DNA of 64,000 bases from Aquabacterium fontiphilum (GCF_009909205.1 NZ_JAAAPN010000014.1:62001-126000), one strand, 5' to 3'; shown: positions 27,521 to 38,102, counted from the stretch's first letter. Notes: a model not told the origin generated them from the sequence alone. A program made the numbers and translations.

Positions 27521-28549
27521 ATGGGCCACAGTGACCCCCACCTCACCGCCACACCGCAGGCGCAAGACCTGCCTGCGCCCACACGCCGCAAGCTCAACGA
27601 ACTGTTCACACGGGAACAGATGGCATGGCTCACCCAGCGCTCCGACTGGCGGGGCGCCTGGGCCATTGCCTCCACCTGGGGTGTGATTGCGCTGGCCTTC
27701 ACCGCGCTGGCGCTGTGGCCTGGCGTGCTCACCTTTGTGCTGGCCTCGGCCGTGATCGCCGGCCGCCAGCTGTGCCTGGCCATCCTGCAACACGAAGGCT
27801 CGCACGGCACGCTGTTCAAGAACCGCTGGGCCAACGATGTGCTCACCGACTGGCTGTGCGCCCGGCCCATCTGGCAGAACCTGCCCAAGTACAAGGTGCA
27901 CCACCTGGGCCACCACACCCGCACCGGCACCGATGCCGACCCCGACATCTCGCTGCACGACGGTTACCCGGTCACCCGCCGCTCGCTGGCGCGCAAGATG
28001 CTGCGCGACGTCAGCGGCCTGACCGGTCTGAAGATCGCCTACGGTCTGGTGATGATGGATGCAGGCGTGTTCAAGTGGACAGTGGCCAACCACATCGAGC
28101 GCCTGCCACAGCAAGGCCGCACCTGGCGCGATGTGGTGGCCTCGCTCGTGGTGAACATGGGCCCGATGGTGCTGACCAACCTGGTGCTGTTCGGCATCCT
28201 GGCGGCCACCGGCCACGCCTGGCTGTATTGGGCGTGGGTGCTCGCCTTCTTCACCTTCCTGCCGCTGTTCGTGCGCATCCGCTCGGTGGCCGAGCACGGC
28301 TGCCTGGCGCGCACGCCCGACATGTTCCTCAACACGCGCACCACGCGCGCCGGCTGGCTGGCGCGCATGACGGTGGCGCCCGTCAACGTGAACTACCACC
28401 TCGAACACCACGTGATGGCGTCTGTGCCGTACTACCGGCTGCCCCAGATGCACCGCTGGCTGCGCGAGAAGCACGCGGCGCCCGTGGCGCCGGGCTACCT
28501 CGACGTGCTGCGGCTGGCCAGCAGCGGCAGCAGCCCTGTCAGGACATGA
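27521..28549 (+). CDS. Fatty acid desaturase (membrane di-iron)
   Basis: A 342-residue membrane enzyme with all three histidine boxes: HEGSH (about residue 92), HHLGHH (about 127) and HLEHH (about 292). It has two pairs of hydrophobic segments (about 45-85 and 205-245). It should insert a double bond into acyl chains using oxygen. The start ATG is well placed after GAGGAGAC. Its 3' end overlaps the convergent glutathione transferase gene by 11 bases. The double-bond position cannot be told. Confidence 0.9.
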   Translation: MGHSDPHLTATPQAQDLPAPTRRKLNELFTREQMAWLTQRSDWRGAWAIASTWGVIALAFTALALWPGVLTFVLASAVIAGRQLCLAILQHEGSHGTLFKNRWANDVLTDWLCARPIWQNLPKYKVHHLGHHTRTGTDADPDISLHDGYPVTRRSLARKMLRDVSGLTGLKIAYGLVMMDAGVFKWTVANHIERLPQQGRTWRDVVASLVVNMGPMVLTNLVLFGILAATGHAWLYWAWVLAFFTFLPLFVRIRSVAEHGCLARTPDMFLNTRTTRAGWLARMTVAPVNVNYHLEHHVMASVPYYRLPQMHRWLREKHAAPVAPGYLDVLRLASSGSSPVRT

Positions 28550-29225
28550 TGACCGGCCCGCCCTTGGCCAGCGCGCGCTGGTAAGCCGGGCGGGCTTCCA
28601 TCTTCTTGAAGTAGGCCTTGATGTGGGGGCACTGGGCCGCCATGTCGCCACGCGACATCAGCGCGGCCACGGCAAAGCTCATCTGGAAATCAGCCAGCGT
28701 CAGGCGATCGCCCGCGAACCAGGCCTGCTTGGCCAGGTGCGACTCGATGAAGCCGGCCGCCGCCGTCAGATTTGGGTCGATCAGCTTGGCCTGCACCTGC
28801 TGACACAGGATGCGGGCGATCGGGCGCGCGAAAAAGGGCATGGGCTGGGTCGGGATGGTCATGAAGACGAGCTTCATCACCAGCCAGTTCATCAGCGAGC
28901 CCTCGGCGTAGTGCATCCAGTAGCGCAGCTGCATGTGCTCGGGCGTGCCGGGCTGGGTCAGCAACTGGGCAGCCTCGCCCTGAGCCTGGGGGCCATAGCG
29001 CTCGGCCAGGTATTCGAGGATGGCGCCGGATTCAGCCACCACCAGATCGCCATCGGTGATCACGGGCGACTTGCCCAGCGGGTGGATCTTCTTCAGCTCG
29101 GGCGGCGCCAGCTTGGTCTTGGGATCGCGCTTGTACAGCTTGATCTCATAAGGCAGGCCGAGCTCTTCGAGCAGCCACAGCACGCGCTGCGACCGGGAGG
29201 TTTCAAGGTGGTGGACGGTGATCAT
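28539..29225 (-). CDS. Glutathione S-transferase
   Basis: A 228-residue protein starting MITVHHLETSRSQRVLWLLEELGLPYEI. The thioredoxin-like N-terminal domain includes HPLGKSPVITDGDLVVAESGAILEYLAERY (about 48-77), with the cis-Pro and the glutathione-binding Glu-Ser pair. The helical C-terminal domain has FAGDRLTLADFQMSFAV with the N-capping motif. It conjugates or reduces substrates with glutathione; the class is near the beta/theta-like bacterial GSTs. Substrate is not predictable. It is a single gene. Confidence 0.93.
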   Translation of the reverse strand: MITVHHLETSRSQRVLWLLEELGLPYEIKLYKRDPKTKLAPPELKKIHPLGKSPVITDGDLVVAESGAILEYLAERYGPQAQGEAAQLLTQPGTPEHMQLRYWMHYAEGSLMNWLVMKLVFMTIPTQPMPFFARPIARILCQQVQAKLIDPNLTAAAGFIESHLAKQAWFAGDRLTLADFQMSFAVAALMSRGDMAAQCPHIKAYFKKMEARPAYQRALAKGGPVIMS

Positions 29226-29485
29226 GCCGCGCAGCATACACAGGCTGGGCTGTGCGCGGTGACTGGCCTGCGGGAAGACCGAGGCGCTTCGTCGTGTTCC
29301 GTTCTTTCGTCGATTGCCACGCTCTGACGAAAAACCGGAACGTTTTGACCATGGGCTGTTGGTGACGCCGGTGGCACGCGATGCGCCACAAGCTGCTGCG
29401 CCCGCCCCTCGGGACCGAACGCATTCGGACCCGGTATCGACGCGGACAGGATGGCCAATAGCCAGCATCCGCCTCACTTGCTGGG
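29226..29485. other. Intergenic region between the glutathione transferase and the toxin-antitoxin pair
   Basis: No gene with a credible start, family match or codon pattern is seen in these 260 bases. The region should hold the divergent promoters. It is somewhat less GC-rich than flanking genes. The operator palindrome lies just beyond it. Confidence 0.4.
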
Positions 29486-29505
29486 TGTAGCGCATTTGTG
29501 CTACA
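29486..29505. promoter_or_regulatory. Palindromic operator of the toxin-antitoxin operon
   Basis: TGTAGC (29486-29491) and GCTACA (29500-29505) form a perfect inverted repeat around an 8-base AT-rich centre, 42 bases before the antitoxin start. Sites of this kind are bound by ribbon-helix-helix antitoxins in autoregulation. Binding is inferred. Confidence 0.7.
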
Positions 29506-29547
29506 TTTTTTCATCCGCCTTGTTCATGACGGACGAAAAGGTTTGCC

Positions 29548-29835
29548 GTGAGTACAACGACCATCCGTATCGAAGACTCGTTAAAGGCGCGCATATCTGC
29601 GGCAGCCGAACGCGCGGGCACCACGACGCATGCCTTCATCCTTGAGGCCATCGAGCGAACCGTCGAGCAGGCTGAACAGGAAAAGGAATTCCACGAGTTG
29701 GCGGATGCTCGCTGGACACGACTTTTAGAAACCGGGAAGACCGTCTCGTGGGACGAGGCGAAAAGCTACGTTGCCGCGCGCGTGCGTGGTGAGCATCCTT
29801 CCAAGCCAACTGCCCGAAAGCCGAAGGGCGCATGA
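29548..29835 (+). CDS. Ribbon-helix-helix antitoxin
   Basis: A 95-residue protein with a GTG start. The N-terminal ribbon-helix-helix TTTIRIEDSLKARISAAAERAGTTTHAFILEAIERTVEQ (about 3-42) is a CopG/ParD-like DNA-binding dimer domain. The C-terminal half (SWDEAKSYVAARVRGE) is the toxin-binding tail. It overlaps the toxin gene by ATGA. It should neutralise the toxin and repress the operon via the upstream palindrome. Confidence 0.88.
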   Translation: MSTTTIRIEDSLKARISAAAERAGTTTHAFILEAIERTVEQAEQEKEFHELADARWTRLLETGKTVSWDEAKSYVAARVRGEHPSKPTARKPKGA

Positions 29836-30137
29836 CGCGGATCGAGCTTGCGCCCGAGGTTCTGGAGGACTTCGATCGACTCATTGAACATCTGACGAAG
29901 TTCGAAGTACCGGACGCAGCGTCGCGCATCACCGAAGTGCTCGATGCAATCCAGATTTTGTCGCATAGCCCTCTCATCGGACGGAGGGTCAAAGGCGGCA
30001 AGCGAGAGCTGGTGATCGGTAGAGCATCCCGTGGATACGTCGCGCTGTACCACTACGTAGACGCGATCGATGTGGTCTTCATTCTGGCTGTGCGTGGTCA
30101 GCGCGAGTCAGGCTTCAAACGAAAGCAACGACAGTGA
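29832..30137 (+). CDS. RelE/ParE-family toxin
   Basis: A 101-residue protein of the RelE/ParE superfamily: LAPEVLEDFDRLIEHLTKF at the start, SPLIGRRVKGGKRELVIG in the middle and GYVALYHYVDAIDVVFILAVRGQRE at the end, the typical beta-sheet core. RelE members cut mRNA on the ribosome and ParE members poison gyrase; sequence alone does not decide. It is coupled to the antitoxin by a four-base overlap. Confidence 0.88.
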   Translation: MTRIELAPEVLEDFDRLIEHLTKFEVPDAASRITEVLDAIQILSHSPLIGRRVKGGKRELVIGRASRGYVALYHYVDAIDVVFILAVRGQRESGFKRKQRQ

Positions 30138-30332
30138 GTTCTCGTCAAGAGCCGCGCATGTTGCTTGCGCAACACCGCCAAGCAACCTCTGGCAATTGAC
30201 CGCTCCTGGCCGAAAGCAGGCTTTGTGAGTCGGTGGGTGAAGGGCCGCAACCGCTGCAAAGCCGCCCGTCGTCCGCCACACATGTTTCAAGCCGCGGAGG
30301 TCGGGTGGACAACGCAGCGAGGTAAAGGAGGA

Positions 30333-30353
30333 GGGGCGGACGCAGTCCGCCCC
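30333..30353. repeat. Strong 9-bp stem hairpin in a 237-base intergenic region
   Basis: GGGGCGGAC at 30333-30341 and GTCCGCCCC at 30345-30353 pair perfectly around a GCA loop. It lies 21 bases beyond the stop of the efflux outer membrane gene, between that gene and the convergent toxin gene. It could end either transcript, but there is no U-tract. The rest of the 30138-30374 gap holds nothing I recognise. Confidence 0.5.
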
Positions 30354-30374
30354 GGGGGACACGAGCGGAGTTGT

Positions 30375-31865
30375 CTACCCCACACCCCCACCCAACGCCT
30401 GAAACAGCGTGGCGCGGGCCTGCAGTCGGTTGAGGCGGTTCAGCGCCAGGCTGTTCTCGACCTGCCGGCGGCTTTCCTGGGCATCGAGCCAGGTCTTGAG
30501 AGCCACGGCGCCTGCGCGGTAGCGGGCTTCGCTCAGACGCTCGGCGTCGCGCGCGGCCTGCGTGGCGGCCAGCAGTTGCTCGCCTTGCACGTCGTACTGC
30601 TGCAGGGCAGACAGCGCGTCTTCGACATCGGCCAACGCCTGGTACCAGGTCTGGCGGTATGACCAGACGGCCAGCTCCTGGTCGGCCTGCGCCACGGCGA
30701 TGTTGCGTTGCATGTCGCGCCACTGCACAAACGGCAGCAGCAGGCCAGCGCCCAGGGTGCCCACCGGGTTGCGCAAGACATCGGCCAGCTCGGTGGATGA
30801 GGTGCCCACGCTGCCGGTGAGCGTGAGCGCGGGGTAGAACGCGCGGCGGGTGGCGTCCACCGATGCCACTGTTCGGCGCAGGCGGTGCTCGGCGGCCACG
30901 ATGTCGGGGCGGCGGGTCAGCAAAGCCGCAGGCAGCCCCGGCGCCACGGGCGGCAGATCGGCCTGCGGCAGTTGTGCCGGTGTGGGCAAGGCCGCACTGG
31001 GCTCGCCGCCCAGCAACAGAGCCAGGGCGTGACGCGTTTCGACGCGCTGCTGCAGCCACTGCGTGTGGGCCGCCTGCTGGTTGGCCAGCAGCTGGGTGGC
31101 CTGGGCGCGCTCCAGCCCCGAGACCGCGCCGGCCCGGTACTGGGCTTCGACCAGCGCCTGTGTGCGCTCGGCGTAAGCGATGCTCTGGAGGCTGGCATCC
31201 ACGCGTTGGTTCAGGTAGCCGAGCTGCCAGTACAGCCGGGCCACGGTGGCCGTCAGGGCCAGTGCCACGCCTTGCCGGTCGGCCTCGGTGGCTTCGGCCT
31301 CCCACTGGGCGGCATCGCGCGCCGCGGCCAGCCGGCCCCACAGGTCTGCCTCCCAGCTCACGGTGCCGGTCAGGCCATGCTGGCGCACGGTGGCCGCGCC
31401 CGATGTCAGCGCGCGGCTTGCGTTCGTGCTGCCCCGCACACTGACAGAGGGCAACTGATCACTGGCTGCCAGCCCCGCCTGCAGCTGCGCCCGCCGAACC
31501 CGGATCGCCGCGCGCGCCAGATCGGCGTTGTGTTGTGTGGCCTGCTGCAGCAAGGCAGACAGCGCCGGGTCGCCCAGCGCTTGCCACCAGGCCAAGTCGC
31601 CCGGTGCGCCAGCTGGCCGGGCCGCCTCGGCATCGGTGGAGGCTGCTTGCTGCCAGCCTGCCGGCACACGCAGCGCGGGATCGACCGGCGGCGTGGTGCC
31701 CGCACAGCCGGTCAGCGCCAGGGCAGCGAGCACGGCCAGCGTGCCCGCAGGGCGCCTGCGCAGCCCATGGCCATGGGTGGTGGTGGCCTGCGGGGCCAGC
31801 CGTGTGCTCGTGTGTATGCTCATTTGGCTGTCTGGTCGTGATGCTGTGTGTGCCGGCATGTCCAT
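30375..31865 (-). CDS. Outer membrane efflux lipoprotein (NodT/OprM-type TolC family)
   Basis: A 496-residue outer membrane factor. A lipoprotein signal peptide ends in the lipobox LALTGC. The fold shows two tandem OEP repeats, with WEADLWGRLAAARDAAQWEAEATEADRQG in the first, LLTRRPDIVAAEHRLRRTVASVDATRRAFYPALTLTGSVG in the middle and SYRQTWYQALADVEDALSALQQ in the second. It forms the outer membrane channel for the MacAB pump encoded just upstream in the same operon (seven-base gap). GAGG lies six bases before the ATG. Confidence 0.92.
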   Translation of the reverse strand: MDMPAHTASRPDSQMSIHTSTRLAPQATTTHGHGLRRRPAGTLAVLAALALTGCAGTTPPVDPALRVPAGWQQAASTDAEAARPAGAPGDLAWWQALGDPALSALLQQATQHNADLARAAIRVRRAQLQAGLAASDQLPSVSVRGSTNASRALTSGAATVRQHGLTGTVSWEADLWGRLAAARDAAQWEAEATEADRQGVALALTATVARLYWQLGYLNQRVDASLQSIAYAERTQALVEAQYRAGAVSGLERAQATQLLANQQAAHTQWLQQRVETRHALALLLGGEPSAALPTPAQLPQADLPPVAPGLPAALLTRRPDIVAAEHRLRRTVASVDATRRAFYPALTLTGSVGTSSTELADVLRNPVGTLGAGLLLPFVQWRDMQRNIAVAQADQELAVWSYRQTWYQALADVEDALSALQQYDVQGEQLLAATQAARDAERLSEARYRAGAVALKTWLDAQESRRQVENSLALNRLNRLQARATLFQALGGGVG

Positions 31866-31872
31866 CGTGGCC

Positions 31873-33852
<1,980 letters not shown>

Positions 33853-33855
33853 GGG

Positions 33856-35091
33856 TCAGAACATCCCCGGCGAGCGACGCATGCCGGCGCCACCGCTGTT
33901 GGCAGAGGCATCGCCGACCACCACGCGGTCGCCCTCGGCCAGACCTTCGAGCACCTGAGCCTGCACGCGGTTGTTCAAACCCACCTTGACGCTGCGGCTC
34001 ACGACCTTCTGTTCCCGAGGCTCGTCGGCCGGGCCTTCGAGCACCTTGACCTCATGACGGCCGGTCTTGCGGTCGTAGCGGCCCAGCGCCGAGGCGGGAA
34101 TGACCAATGCGTTGTCGATCTTGTCCAGCACGATGGAAACCTGTGCCGTCATGGCCATGCGCAGCTTGCCGTCCGGATTGGGCACCTCGAACAAGCCGTT
34201 GTAGTAGATGGCCGCGGTGGTGGACGACGACGAGCTGGTCGCCGTGCGCGTGGTCGCGTCGGCCTGGTCGGCTTGGGTCGAGGGTTCGATGGTGCGCAAT
34301 TGGGCCTCGTACCGACGCGCCGGCTCGCCCAGAATGGTGAAGTAGACCGGCAGCCCAGGGCGCACGCGCACCACATCGGCCTCCGAGATCTGGGCCTTCA
34401 CCAGCACGCGATCGAGCTTGGACAGGCGAATCAGCGTGGGCGCGGACTGTGCGGCGTTCACCGTGCGGCCTTCTTCGACCAGCACGGCCGTGACCACGCC
34501 GTCCATCGGCGCGGCGATGCGCGTGTAACCCAGGTTCACCCGCGCCGTGTCCATCGAGATCGTGGCCTGGCGGATCTGCGCCTGCAGCACGGCCACTTCG
34601 GCCCGTGTGGTGGCCAGCGTGGCTTCGGCCTCATCGAGTTCGGCCTTGGCCGCCGCGTCGGCCTCGAACAGCGCCTTGCGGCGTGCGTGCACGATCTCGG
34701 CCTGACGCAGCAAGGCCTCCTTCGCCTTGCGTTGGGCCTCCAGCAATGCCACCTGCGCCTCGGCATTGCGCAGCGTGTTGGTCTGGGTGGTGGAGTCGAT
34801 CTCGGCGATCAGCTGCCCTTGCCGCACCTGGTCACCCAGTTGCACATGCAGGCGTTTGATCTGGCCCGAGACCTGCGCCCCCACGCTCACGTCTTTTTCG
34901 GCCTCGATGGTGCCGGCAGCCAGCACGGTGTCTTCCAACTCGGCGCGGCGCGCCTCGACCGTGATCACCTGGGGCGGCGGTGGGCTCGAAAAGAAGGCTG
35001 TCCGGATCCCCCACCCCAGCAGGGCCAGGGCCGCCACCGCGGCAGGCAGGCGCCATGTCCGCCACCACGCTTGTCTGTTCGAGCTTGTCAT
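33856..35091 (-). CDS. macA: MacA-like periplasmic adaptor protein (HlyD/RND-type)
   Basis: A 411-residue membrane fusion protein. One N-terminal helix (LPAAVAALALLGWGIRTAFF) anchors it. The lipoyl half-motif VSVGAQVSGQIKRLHVQLGDQVRQGQLIAEID, the coiled coil (about 110-200, rich in Ala/Glu/Arg) and the second lipoyl half YTRIAAPMDGVVTAVLVEEG follow, then beta-barrel and C-terminal domains ending in GLAEGDRVVVGD. A serine stretch (SSSSSTTAA) interrupts the beta-barrel. It bridges MacB and the outer membrane factor. The start MTSSNRQAWW is chosen as the first Met before the helix. Confidence 0.92.
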   Translation of the reverse strand: MTSSNRQAWWRTWRLPAAVAALALLGWGIRTAFFSSPPPPQVITVEARRAELEDTVLAAGTIEAEKDVSVGAQVSGQIKRLHVQLGDQVRQGQLIAEIDSTTQTNTLRNAEAQVALLEAQRKAKEALLRQAEIVHARRKALFEADAAAKAELDEAEATLATTRAEVAVLQAQIRQATISMDTARVNLGYTRIAAPMDGVVTAVLVEEGRTVNAAQSAPTLIRLSKLDRVLVKAQISEADVVRVRPGLPVYFTILGEPARRYEAQLRTIEPSTQADQADATTRTATSSSSSTTAAIYYNGLFEVPNPDGKLRMAMTAQVSIVLDKIDNALVIPASALGRYDRKTGRHEVKVLEGPADEPREQKVVSRSVKVGLNNRVQAQVLEGLAEGDRVVVGDASANSGGAGMRRSPGMF

Positions 35092-35161
35092 GTCCAGCAG
35101 TGTCCGTCTTGAGGATGTCGCGCAGGCGAAGCCGAGGTTAAGGCCATGTAAAGTCCGCACC

Positions 35162-35911
35162 ATGCAGCCCACCACCCTCGTCACCGGCGCGAGCCAGGGC
35201 ATCGGCGCCGCCACGGCCCGCCTGCTGGCGCAACAAGGCCACGCCCTGCTCATCCACTACGCCCATCGCCAGGATCTGGCCGAGCAGGTAGCGCAGTCAT
35301 GCCGCGACCTGGGTGCCCCACACGTCATCATCGCTCAAGCCGACCTGGCCGATGAGGGCGACGTCCACAAACTGTTCGCTGCAGCCGACAGTGCGCTGCC
35401 ACCCTTGACGGGCCTGGTCAACAACGCCGGCATCATCGACCGCACCGCCCGACTCGACGAAATGGATGGCGCCCGCCTGCAGCGCATGCTGGCCGTCAAC
35501 GTGCTGGGGCCCATGCTGTGCGCGCGCGAGGCCGTGCGCCGCATGTCCACGCGGCATGGCGGCCACGGCGGCGTGATCGTCAACGTCTCCAGCAGCGCGG
35601 TACGCAGTGGTTCACCGGCGATGTATGTCGACTACGCCGCCGCCAAGGGGGCCATCGACGTGTTCACGCAGGGGCTGGCACGCGAGGTGGCGGCCGAAGG
35701 CGTGCGCGTGGTGGCAGTGCGGCCCGGCATCACCGATACGGGCATCCACGCCACGGGCGGCGAGCCGGACCGTGCCCAGCGCATGGCCTCGGCGCTGCCC
35801 ATGGGGCGTGCGGCGCAGCCAGAAGAGGTGGCTCAGGCAATTGCCTGGTTGCTGTCGGATGCGGCCAGCTACACGGCCGCGGCCATCCTGGACGTGACGG
35901 GCGGGCGGTGA
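35162..35911 (+). CDS. SDR-family oxidoreductase
   Basis: A 249-residue classical short-chain dehydrogenase/reductase. The NAD(P)-binding motif is TGASQGIG (about residues 7-14), NNAG is present, VNVSSSA carries the catalytic Ser, and YAAAK carries the Tyr and Lys. The C-terminal VRPGITDT and ILDVTGGR complete the family pattern. It reduces or oxidises a small alcohol or ketone; resemblance to FabG/glucose dehydrogenase-like enzymes gives no substrate. It is divergent from macA with a 70-base gap. Confidence 0.92.
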   Translation: MQPTTLVTGASQGIGAATARLLAQQGHALLIHYAHRQDLAEQVAQSCRDLGAPHVIIAQADLADEGDVHKLFAAADSALPPLTGLVNNAGIIDRTARLDEMDGARLQRMLAVNVLGPMLCAREAVRRMSTRHGGHGGVIVNVSSSAVRSGSPAMYVDYAAAKGAIDVFTQGLAREVAAEGVRVVAVRPGITDTGIHATGGEPDRAQRMASALPMGRAAQPEEVAQAIAWLLSDAASYTAAAILDVTGGR

Positions 35912-35915
35912 AGCC

Positions 35916-35940
35916 ATCGCCCGGCGTGCCGCCAGGCGAT
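35916..35940. terminator. candidate bidirectional hairpin
   Basis: ATCGCC (35916-35921) pairs with GGCGAT (35935-35940), enclosing a smaller self-complementary CGGCGTGCCG. It lies between the convergent SDR and DUF3034 genes. No U-tract is present, so terminator function is inferred from location. Confidence 0.4.
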
Positions 35941-36872
35941 CAGAACGAGAGCTGGCCAGACAGGTACCAGCCCGCCTGTTTGTCCTTGCCGGCGATGTTG
36001 CCCAGGTTCACCCAGGCCAGGGTCAGGCTGCCCAGACGGCCGGGAAACCAGGCAACAAACACATCCCAGGCGTCGTCTTCCTTCAGGAAGGCCGTGCCCT
36101 GGTTGTAGGCCAGGTTGTTCGGCTTCATGCGGTATTCGGCGCCCAGCACCAGGTCATCGCGGAGCATCAGCCCCAGGCTGCCTTCAAGCTGCAGGCGGTG
36201 TTTCTCGCCGCCTTGCCCGCCGAAGCCGATCAGACCGAACTGGTTGGCGCGGGTCAGGCGCACGGCACCCGACGCAATCAGGTTGCGCCCGGCCGCCGCC
36301 CCAAGCCAGAGCTTGGTCGCGGTGGCATAGACGTCGATGTCGCTGGTGGCGCTGGCGCCCAGCGCCTTGACCAGATCCCGGTCCTGCGCCGATTTGTACT
36401 GCGCGCCGACGCTGATCTGCGGCATCCACGTGTCCTGGTCATAGACGGCATCGCCAGCCAGCCGCACCTTGACGCTCGCCACATTCATCTCGAGCGAGCG
36501 CCCGGGCACCACATCCGCCAACCTGAAGCTCCAGCGCGCCATGCCCAACTCCACACGGTCATGGACGCCCACGGCGGCCCCCACGATGCGCAGCTCGTAG
36601 TCGCCCTGGGTCTTCATGCGGGTGACGTAGGCCGAACCACCGATCTGGTTGCTGCTGCCGGTGCCCGTGATGGTGGCCCAGGGTGCCAAGCCGCCGCCCC
36701 CTGCCCCTTCGACCTGGCTCACGCCCCAGGTGCCGAGCAGGCGGTCGCCCGCGTGGGCGACTGAGCCCAGCACAGACAAAGCCACCAGGACGCTCACTGG
36801 TCTGCCGGCCGCGCCGCGAGGCATGGCCCTGGTTGACCTTCTTCCCACGTGTTCACTTTGCGTCGACAACAT
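35940..36872 (-). CDS. DUF3034 family outer membrane protein
   Basis: A 310-residue protein with a signal peptide ending VAHAGDRLLGTWGVSQVEGAGGGGLAPWATI, the DUF3034 start. The rest has alternating hydrophobic strands and many aromatic residues, ending YLSGQLSF with a C-terminal Phe, the pattern of an outer membrane beta-barrel. Function is unknown. AAGGGA sits nine bases before the ATG at 36872. The gene is divergent from the truncated hemoglobin and cupredoxin-like genes, a grouping seen in other betaproteobacteria. Confidence 0.82.
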   Translation of the reverse strand: MLSTQSEHVGRRSTRAMPRGAAGRPVSVLVALSVLGSVAHAGDRLLGTWGVSQVEGAGGGGLAPWATITGTGSSNQIGGSAYVTRMKTQGDYELRIVGAAVGVHDRVELGMARWSFRLADVVPGRSLEMNVASVKVRLAGDAVYDQDTWMPQISVGAQYKSAQDRDLVKALGASATSDIDVYATATKLWLGAAAGRNLIASGAVRLTRANQFGLIGFGGQGGEKHRLQLEGSLGLMLRDDLVLGAEYRMKPNNLAYNQGTAFLKEDDAWDVFVAWFPGRLGSLTLAWVNLGNIAGKDKQAGWYLSGQLSF

Positions 36873-36992
36873 CGGGGTTTCCCTTAACAGCCAGAGGGGA
36901 GCATCGGCTCCAATTCCGCTTGTATCGTCCGATAACCTGGGAACATGAGCCCTCGTCTGGCCATGATGCCCAAGTCAGCCAAAGGACACGTG

Positions 36993-37463
36993 ATGGTTTT
37001 CGCTCACAAACGCCCACTTCTCGACGCATTCCCTCGGCTGGCCTGGGCCACGTGCCTGGCGCTGTCCGTCATGGCTGGCGGCTGCGCCAGCCTGCCGCGC
37101 ATGGACAGTCGCCCGCTGTATCAACAACTGGGCGGCACCGAGGCGCTGACCCGGATCACCGACCGCACCATGGACCGCGTCTCGACCGACCCGCGCACCC
37201 GCCGCACGTTCGACGGCGTGAAGATGAGCACGCTGAAAGCCAGCGTGGCGAGCTACGTCTGCAAGGTGGCCGACGGCCCGTGCACCTACGAAGGCGAAAC
37301 CATGGCCCGTTCGCACGCCGATCTGGGCATCACCGGCGCCGAGTTCGACCTGATGGTGTCCATGCTGCGCGACGAACTCAACGCAGCGGGTGTCTCCGAA
37401 GGCGCCAAGAACGAGCTGCTCAAGCGGTTGGCGCCTTCGCGGCGGGACATCGTCAAGCGCTGA
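36993..37463 (+). CDS. Group 1 truncated hemoglobin with an export signal (probable lipoprotein)
   Basis: A 156-residue protein. An N-terminal signal (MVFAHKRPLLDAFPRLAWATCLALSV) ends in AGGC, a possible lipobox, then a truncated hemoglobin: SRPLYQQLGGTEALTRITDRTMDRVSTDPRTRRTF, and MARSHADLGITGAEFDLMVSML, where the His is the expected proximal heme ligand. Two extra Cys occur in YVCKVADGPC. Truncated hemoglobins bind O2 or NO, but most are cytoplasmic; this one appears exported. AAAGGA lies seven bases before ATG 36993. It is 23 bases from the cupredoxin-like gene. Confidence 0.85.
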   Translation: MVFAHKRPLLDAFPRLAWATCLALSVMAGGCASLPRMDSRPLYQQLGGTEALTRITDRTMDRVSTDPRTRRTFDGVKMSTLKASVASYVCKVADGPCTYEGETMARSHADLGITGAEFDLMVSMLRDELNAAGVSEGAKNELLKRLAPSRRDIVKR

Positions 37464-37486
37464 ACGCCGACACGGAAAGGCCAACC

Positions 37487-38098
37487 ATGCGACCCACCTC
37501 TGTGCATGCGTCGGCCCGACGCGCCGCGTCAGCCTGTCTGCTGGCCCTCTGGGCCGCCTCGGCCCACGGGGCACCGCAAACCATCCAGGTCATCAACTTC
37601 GAAGGCCAGCCCCAGGTTGGCGCCGCGGTTTCGGTGATGGTCAGGGGTACGCGTCCCGCCGCACCGCCCGGCACGCTGGCCGAGATGGGCCAACGCCAGC
37701 GCGCCTTCGTGCCCGCCTTACTGGTGGTTCAGACCGGCACAGCCGTGAACTTCCCGAACTTCGACACGGTTCGTCACCACGTCTATTCGTTTTCGCCGAC
37801 CAAGCCCTTCGAGATCAAACTGTACGCCGGCACGCCTGCGGCGCCGGTCGTCTTCGACAAGGCCGGCACCGCCACCCTGGGCTGCAACATCCACGACCGC
37901 ATGCTGGCCCACATCCACGTGGTTGACACGCCCTTTTTCGGTGTGACCGACGCACTGGGCCGCGTCACGATTGATGTGCCCGACGGCGAGCACCGCGTGC
38001 GAGTCTGGATGCCGGCGATGGGCGAAGGCCGGCCCGGGGTGGAACAGGCGCTTCGTACCGCTTCCACGCCGGTGATCGTGCGCCTGGCTGCGCCCTGA
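37487..38098 (+). CDS. Cupredoxin-like 'methylamine utilization' periplasmic protein
   Basis: A 203-residue exported protein with a signal peptide ending AASAHGAPQ. The core resembles a plastocyanin-like fold: VQTGTAVNFPNFDTVRHHVYSF supplies the first His ligand, and TLGCNIHDRMLAHIHV supplies Cys, His and Met, together a likely type 1 copper site. Proteins annotated as methylamine utilization proteins have this form, but no methylamine genes are nearby. It probably carries electrons or binds copper in the periplasm. It follows the exported truncated hemoglobin gene in what is likely one operon. Confidence 0.8.
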   Translation: MRPTSVHASARRAASACLLALWAASAHGAPQTIQVINFEGQPQVGAAVSVMVRGTRPAAPPGTLAEMGQRQRAFVPALLVVQTGTAVNFPNFDTVRHHVYSFSPTKPFEIKLYAGTPAAPVVFDKAGTATLGCNIHDRMLAHIHVVDTPFFGVTDALGRVTIDVPDGEHRVRVWMPAMGEGRPGVEQALRTASTPVIVRLAAP

Positions 38099-38102
38099 TG
38101 CT

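Noticed and set aside
29226-29485. A small gene between the glutathione transferase and the toxin-antitoxin pair
   Set aside because: No frame has a credible start, ribosome site and protein-like composition.
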